From Alentia gelatinosa (lineage: Eukaryota > Annelida > Polychaeta > Phyllodocida > Polynoidae), in assembly GCA_950022655.1 (NCBI GenBank), contig OX465579.1, positions 76,395,193 through 76,459,192 of the forward strand: a stretch of DNA of 64,000 nt. The letters run 5' to 3'. This document shows, one piece after another, positions 59,227 through 64,000 of the stretch (positions are counted from its first letter, which is position 1; every line of letters starts with the position of its first letter). The notes below the pieces were generated by a model. It did no database searches. It saw only the letters and a list, made by a program, of their open reading frames with translations, and was not told where the DNA came from. The translations under genes were made by a program, and so were the position numbers.

Positions 59227-59903
59227 AGAATCTTCATAAGGCTTCCATCGCTGATAAATTAACTAAACAACTGGGGTTGAGTAGTTGTGATCCGGCTGAT
59301 TTATCATAATGTGATGTCGCCAGCGTAGTTCTGCTACTCCTCTGTTCCAGATGATATCAACCCGATCCTCGCCCGTCGACAAGAGGTCACCTTGGCAGCC
59401 TCGGGCACCCCAGATATACTGTTAACGTGTAGCGCCAGGCAGAGGCCTATATCACCTTCATGACATGGCACTTGGTAGACTACATCTCCATCCCCGACCC
59501 ACATCAGTCTCTAAACTCAACTTTCAGCAAACACCTTTCAGAGCCCCACAACTACCTATCAGAGGCCAAAACCACTGTCTGTCTCTTGGGAGGCCTGGTC
59601 TCCTACTCCTCACTCATGGCCACCCATGCGGTCAAGGACAGGCAGCGCCTCTACAACCACTTGCTGGAGCAAGCTGCACCGCTTTAAATGCCAGTCTTCA
59701 AACTAGTCCTCGTCGCGCTCAATACGGCTAGGCCCATCGGCCTCCTGGCATGAGCCATCCTCCTCATCGGCTTCTCCACCCTCCTGTGCCAGTCTAACCT
59801 CCTCGCGACTTCCGGCCCATTGGGAGGTCTCAACACCATTCGGAGAGATGACATGACTCAGTGGCGTCAGAATAGGGGGGTGGGCGACTGTCTAACTTTT
59901 TGG
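59227..59903. other. GC-richer segment, broken coding-like frames
   Basis: Several short plus-strand frames (for instance 59460-59687 ending in RQRLYNHLLEQAAPL) overlap in different phases. GC is higher than in the surroundings. It could be a decayed gene or element continuing the frame that ends at 59226; nothing is recognised. Confidence 0.3.
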
Positions 59904-60155
59904 CATGCAACAATGGCTAACCCTTGACTTTTTACTGTGGAAAAATGCCAAAGTCTGACTTTTAGCATGTAACAATGGCTATAGCATGCAATGATTGCTA
60001 AGCCCTGCCTTTTCACTATGGAAAAATGTCAAAGTCTGATTTTTTTTATCATGCAATGATGGCTAAGCCCTGACTTTTCCCTGTGGAAAAATGTCAAAGT
60101 CTGACTTTTTAGTTTGCAATGATGGCTAAGCCCTGACTTTTCAGCATGGAAAAAT
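59904..60155. repeat. Tandem repeat of about 65 bp, four diverged units
   Basis: Units contain GCAATGATGGCTAAGCCCTG, then ACTTTTCACTGTGGAAAAATG and TCAAAGTCTGACTTTTT. No coding role. Confidence 0.75.
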
Positions 60156-60335
60156 AAATCCAAAATGGAGAGAATCCAAGCGCGGATTAGTGTGATGACG
60201 TCAGTTCGTGAATCTTATGTGTTGAGTGATTGATTCTGAATAATCTGATAGGTGGCGTTGCAGAGCTGCTGGTCGCACACTAAATCAAACTTGTGTAATC
60301 ATGATAAGTCATAAGAGGGGTGTCATTCTATTTAG

Positions 60336-60459
60336 GAGCTAATCCACCAAGCCAGTGCAAGCTCTGGCCAGGTGCCTTGTGATTGCCTATTGGTCTTGGG
60401 CGGCAATAGCCGGTCCAAATTTTGCGCCAGCTGCTATAATCTGCTTGGTGGAACAGCTC
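60336..60459. mobile_element. Small inverted-terminus element
   Basis: GAGCTAATCCACCAAGCC at the left and GCTTGGTGGAACAGCTC at the right. Single half-copies of the same terminus (TTGGTGGAATAGCT or inverse) recur near 60600, 61110 and 61190, so a small family has accumulated here. Confidence 0.6.
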
Positions 60460-61199
60460 ATAACATTGATATAGCTTCTACACAGCCAGCCCTCCTGACC
60501 ACCAGCCCATCGCTGGGTCTCCAACACCTAATCACCAGCAAGCATCGGCTGCCCTGTTGGTCAGCGCCAACCGCCGGCCAGGGCCAAAAGCCTGTTTTGA
60601 AAGTATTCCACCAAGATGTCGTGAAAACCACAGAGAAGGACGGCCGGATGTTATGAGCGCAACCTTGTAAAATTTCCCCAGGTACCGGCGGAAAACGGTT
60701 TTACTTGATTTTTTTTTAGCGCCCGGCCGGCCAGCCAGCATGCCAAGAGCTACGCTGAGAGCGATGCCAAGAGCAATGCCAGGATCCGCGTTCACTGCTC
60801 GCCCACATATACTGCCAGGACACACACCGTCAACATGGACCGGCCCCGGTAGCAGTACTCCTACAAACGGAGACCGAAAGTTTGGACGGTTGCAGTAATT
60901 TGGAGTGGCCAGAGCGTGCCATACACATTCATAACATCAATCCTTACATTTATTTTAACTTCATTGTTTGGTCAAACGCAGTATTTCGAGGCAGCAGCAA
61001 ACCAGCGGCTTGTTCATTGTCTCGCCCAGGCCAGCTGGCTGTGGTGCTTGGTGTAGCTGCTGTCGGGGCACTCGCCAGTGTGTGTGTATGCCTTTTGGCC
61101 ATCGGTGGGTGGCTTTGGTGGAATAGCTCAGAGAATTCAGAGGATTAGGGAAACGTCGGCTGGAGGGTAAAACCTGCCTGTGGAAAGCCTTTTTGGTGG

Positions 61200-62284
61200 A
61201 ATAGCTGCCTTATACAGAATTCACTGTATATATTCTCACTGCACATCGTCTTAAGTGTATAATTATAAGCTGTATTTTATCTTTTTGTCCCTTTTTATGC
61301 AATATGAGGTGAAATGAACACCAGGGTACCCCTTGTCCAAATGCATTCATGATTGAAGATCGCAATCTCGACCTTGTGATCACATTTCCTGAAAATAAGA
61401 CACCATTGTTAACAAAGGCAATTATCAAAACAAACATGTTCGCGGATGGACACAATCAAGAGAAACTTGCACAGTACAGAAACTCAAATTGATAATAAAA
61501 AGAAACATTTTGCATAATATGCAGTAGGGAGGTATTTTCCGAGTACCCTCCCTTGTGGGGCTGACACGCAGTAGTGCATGACACACAGCTATAGATGGCA
61601 CGCTTGGCGTCAAGGCCCCTCAGTAAGGCCCTGAGCAGCAGAGGAGAAACTACCAGCGACTTCTCATCGCACAGCCACAGATAACTACACCAGTGACTTC
61701 CGGAGTTACAGCAGGTATGGGGATCTTTTGTTATCATCTAAAATGCTTGTTTATGTTGCTTGTATAAAATCCACTACATCTGCTGTGGCTGCGACTTCAA
61801 AGGCGAATTCATACCAATAAGCATTTATAAGAGATTCGATATCAAGTCGAGCCCGTCTTCGAGTTTAGTGGACGTGAGATTCCTCCCCGTCTTTGCCCAG
61901 TATATGTGGTCTCCGTCGCAATAAGAGTCTAATATTAGCTGTTTACATGCCACCTACCACCCTGCTACCCCTGTTTCCCACACCGCCTTGTCTGTTGAAC
62001 AGCCCAGAGTCGCAGGAAGGGCCAAAGGGAAACTTAAATCAGAGAACACTTATGTTTTGCCCCCAGTCCCCCTCCAATTAAGGGTTTTGTGGTGATGAGG
62101 ACAGTTTTGAGGACTGATCCATTAAAAAACGCCCACGAATTACAGATTATTTATGGAGAATTCGAAACTGTTCACGAAAAAACAATGATATAATCCGGAC
62201 AATTGTTACTGCGTAATATAACACGAACAACCAACCATTCAATGAGTAAGGGTTTACAATTGAAAATGGAGTATATATACATAG

Positions 62285-62290
<6 letters not shown>
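61200..62290. other. Intergenic, nothing recognised
   Basis: No exon, RNA gene or repeat is supported up to the (TA)n run. Confidence 0.4.

Positions 62291-62292
<2 letters not shown>

Positions 62293-62375
<83 letters not shown>
62293..62375. repeat. (TA)n microsatellite
   Basis: About 83 bases of uninterrupted TA, preceded by a short GTGTGTGT stretch. Confidence 0.95.
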
Positions 62376-62378
<3 letters not shown>

Positions 62379-62871
62379 GCTGTTGTAAATAAAAGGACGA
62401 GGTTACTTAATGTTCAAAACTTATTGACAGATTTCATTGAATTAAACTACTCACAGTCGAACCCTAGTGGAGCAGTTAATTGTATGGACAGGGAATCATT
62501 GATACAGGCACAGGACGAGATTTACAATTTACGGCTGTTTGATCTACACGTATATATACATATATCTCCTAAGGCGTCAACAAAGGCATCTTATTTGCGT
62601 CATATTTACGCCACTTTCTGTTTATATATGTCTTGATTCCGGGGCTAGGCCAGTTGCACTGTAAACGCTGGAGACGGATTGGTATGGAATGTTACAAAAA
62701 GACATCCAATGCGAGCGCGTCAGGATGATGAAATTGTTGGTAAACAGAAGAGTCCTGTGAAGGGGAGGGGGACTCAATCAGAGGCTAAGGCCAGTGGAAT
62801 ATTTATCTCCCCGAGCAATGGGTCTGACTGCGCAGTTACCTATTTCACTTGTCGTGTCAATGTTCCTCATA

Positions 62872-63090
62872 CCGGGGACACACCAAGCGAGTGAAGGCAG
62901 CGATCTCTGGAATCGCCAACACAAATTGGCTTGTATGTGAGATATTATTTCATAGGAATATCTCCTGCCCATAATTAAGCATCTTGGAAGCAAAAATCAT
63001 GTGAAATATGAAATAATAGCTCACATATATAGGCCATTTTGTGTTGGCGATTACGGAACTCGCTGCGTTTCTCGCTTGGTGTGTCTCCGG
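62872..63090. mobile_element. Foldback element, arms about 80 bp
   Basis: The left arm starts CCGGGGACACACCAAGCGAG and contains AATCGCCAACACAAA. The right arm ends with the inverse (CTTGGTGTGTCTCCGG). The loop, about 50 bases, is AT-rich. Confidence 0.8.
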
Positions 63091-64000
63091 CTTCATGGTC
63101 GTTGCTGTTGTGAAAGTTTTCACGTTTGAGCAGTCGCACTCAGTCACTACGTATTCACTCCAGTTAACATCAACGCCTGCTGCACAAAACATCTCTTTAT
63201 AGAACCCGACAAGAGCTGTTACAGTGATTTAGTAAATTAATCCAAATTAGGGGATAAAGAGGATTTAAATTTATACAAAGTTATCGCGCATATCAAAATG
63301 TTTAATAAAATCGTGTTTTTTAGTTTGAATATGAATTTGAGTGGGTGTTACTCGAAAAAGCTGATGGAAATACATAAGATGATTCATATTCTAGTAGCCA
63401 GTATAATAACCCGACCCCAACAGAGCTGGTGATTGCTCAATTCTATTTACTTAACAGGATTACTCCCTTCTTTAGTTAGCCCTTAATATGTAATTAGCGT
63501 CGACTCTACATTATGATATACTTCGATATTCCATAGACGAACCTCCAACCTTTTAAGTCCAAATTGAAATCGTCCCTGTTAGTACCCAAATTGCACATTA
63601 CCATAATACGGACTCGGCTTTATGCACCACATGGTTTTACATTGGTCACCTGCTCACCCCTCACATAGTGATGAGGAGTGAATAGTTTACCTATTGTTTT
63701 ACCATTCAGTTCCACAATACATGAGAATACATGGCAGAACTTGAAGATTCGGTCAGACAACATGACGACCAGGGGTGCGACAAATTAGTTAAATACTTTT
63801 ATATTAAGAGGAAGATCTCGAGCAAGAGCAATTCTGTGAACTTTTGAATCAATGTACAAGTTTGGTCACAACCACTGTGGGAATTAAAAGAACGCTCACC
63901 TTGGTAAATGTGGAGGGGCGAGATTTCCACAAAGATTCATCTCATAGATTCGATCACCACCCGATCACGACGTTAAACTACCCAAACAAGGAACCATGGT
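63091..64000. other. Intergenic, possible short-repeat tail at the end
   Basis: Nothing coding. The last 100 bases (GAGGGGCGAGATTTCC, CTCATAGATTCGATCACC) resemble 24470-24530 in GPCR intron 2 (GAGTAGGGGCGGGATTTC, CTCATAGATATGACCACC), so both may belong to one short dispersed repeat. Confidence 0.35.

Overview
This window is animal genomic DNA, not prokaryotic: genes are split by GT-AG introns, intergenic DNA is AT-rich and full of transposon debris, (TA)n and (GA)n microsatellites are present, and there is one 200-base N gap (40701-40900). The proteins look like those of a marine invertebrate (lancelet, hemichordate and mollusc are all possible); the sequence alone does not settle the species.

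Three real host genes can be assembled exon by exon. (1) The minus-strand gene for the DNA polymerase delta small subunit (POLD2) starts at 14283 and runs leftward. Eight coding exons are in the window, and the last roughly 75 codons lie beyond position 1. (2) A plus-strand, three-exon adenosine-receptor-like GPCR (21727-25046, 330 aa) is complete. (3) A plus-strand, six-exon gene (30427-37013, 404 aa) encodes an unrecognised protein with a long lysine-rich/acidic N-terminal region and two membrane segments. All exon junctions in these three genes keep phase.

The rest is accessory DNA. From 49625 to 59073 there are five head-to-tail copies of a 1,890-bp unit. Each carries, on the minus strand, the C-terminal zinc-finger plus GIY-YIG endonuclease of a Penelope-like retroelement, followed by a hammerhead-ribozyme-like core. 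The copies are almost identical and share the same premature stop. Other remains are three LINE fragments (1-645, 17480-17716, 39674-40500), a broken Polinton/adintovirus-type packaging ATPase (42625-43110, minus) and many foldback or MITE-like inverted-repeat elements, some in two or three copies here.

The most unusual signals are the Penelope-type tandem array with one ribozyme-like core per unit; a 50-bp satellite inside POLD2 whose monomers are copies of the exon-5 splice acceptor; a decayed extra copy of POLD2 exon 7; and a set of otherwise different hairpin elements sharing an apical GAGCG-N-AGCGAG-like motif.
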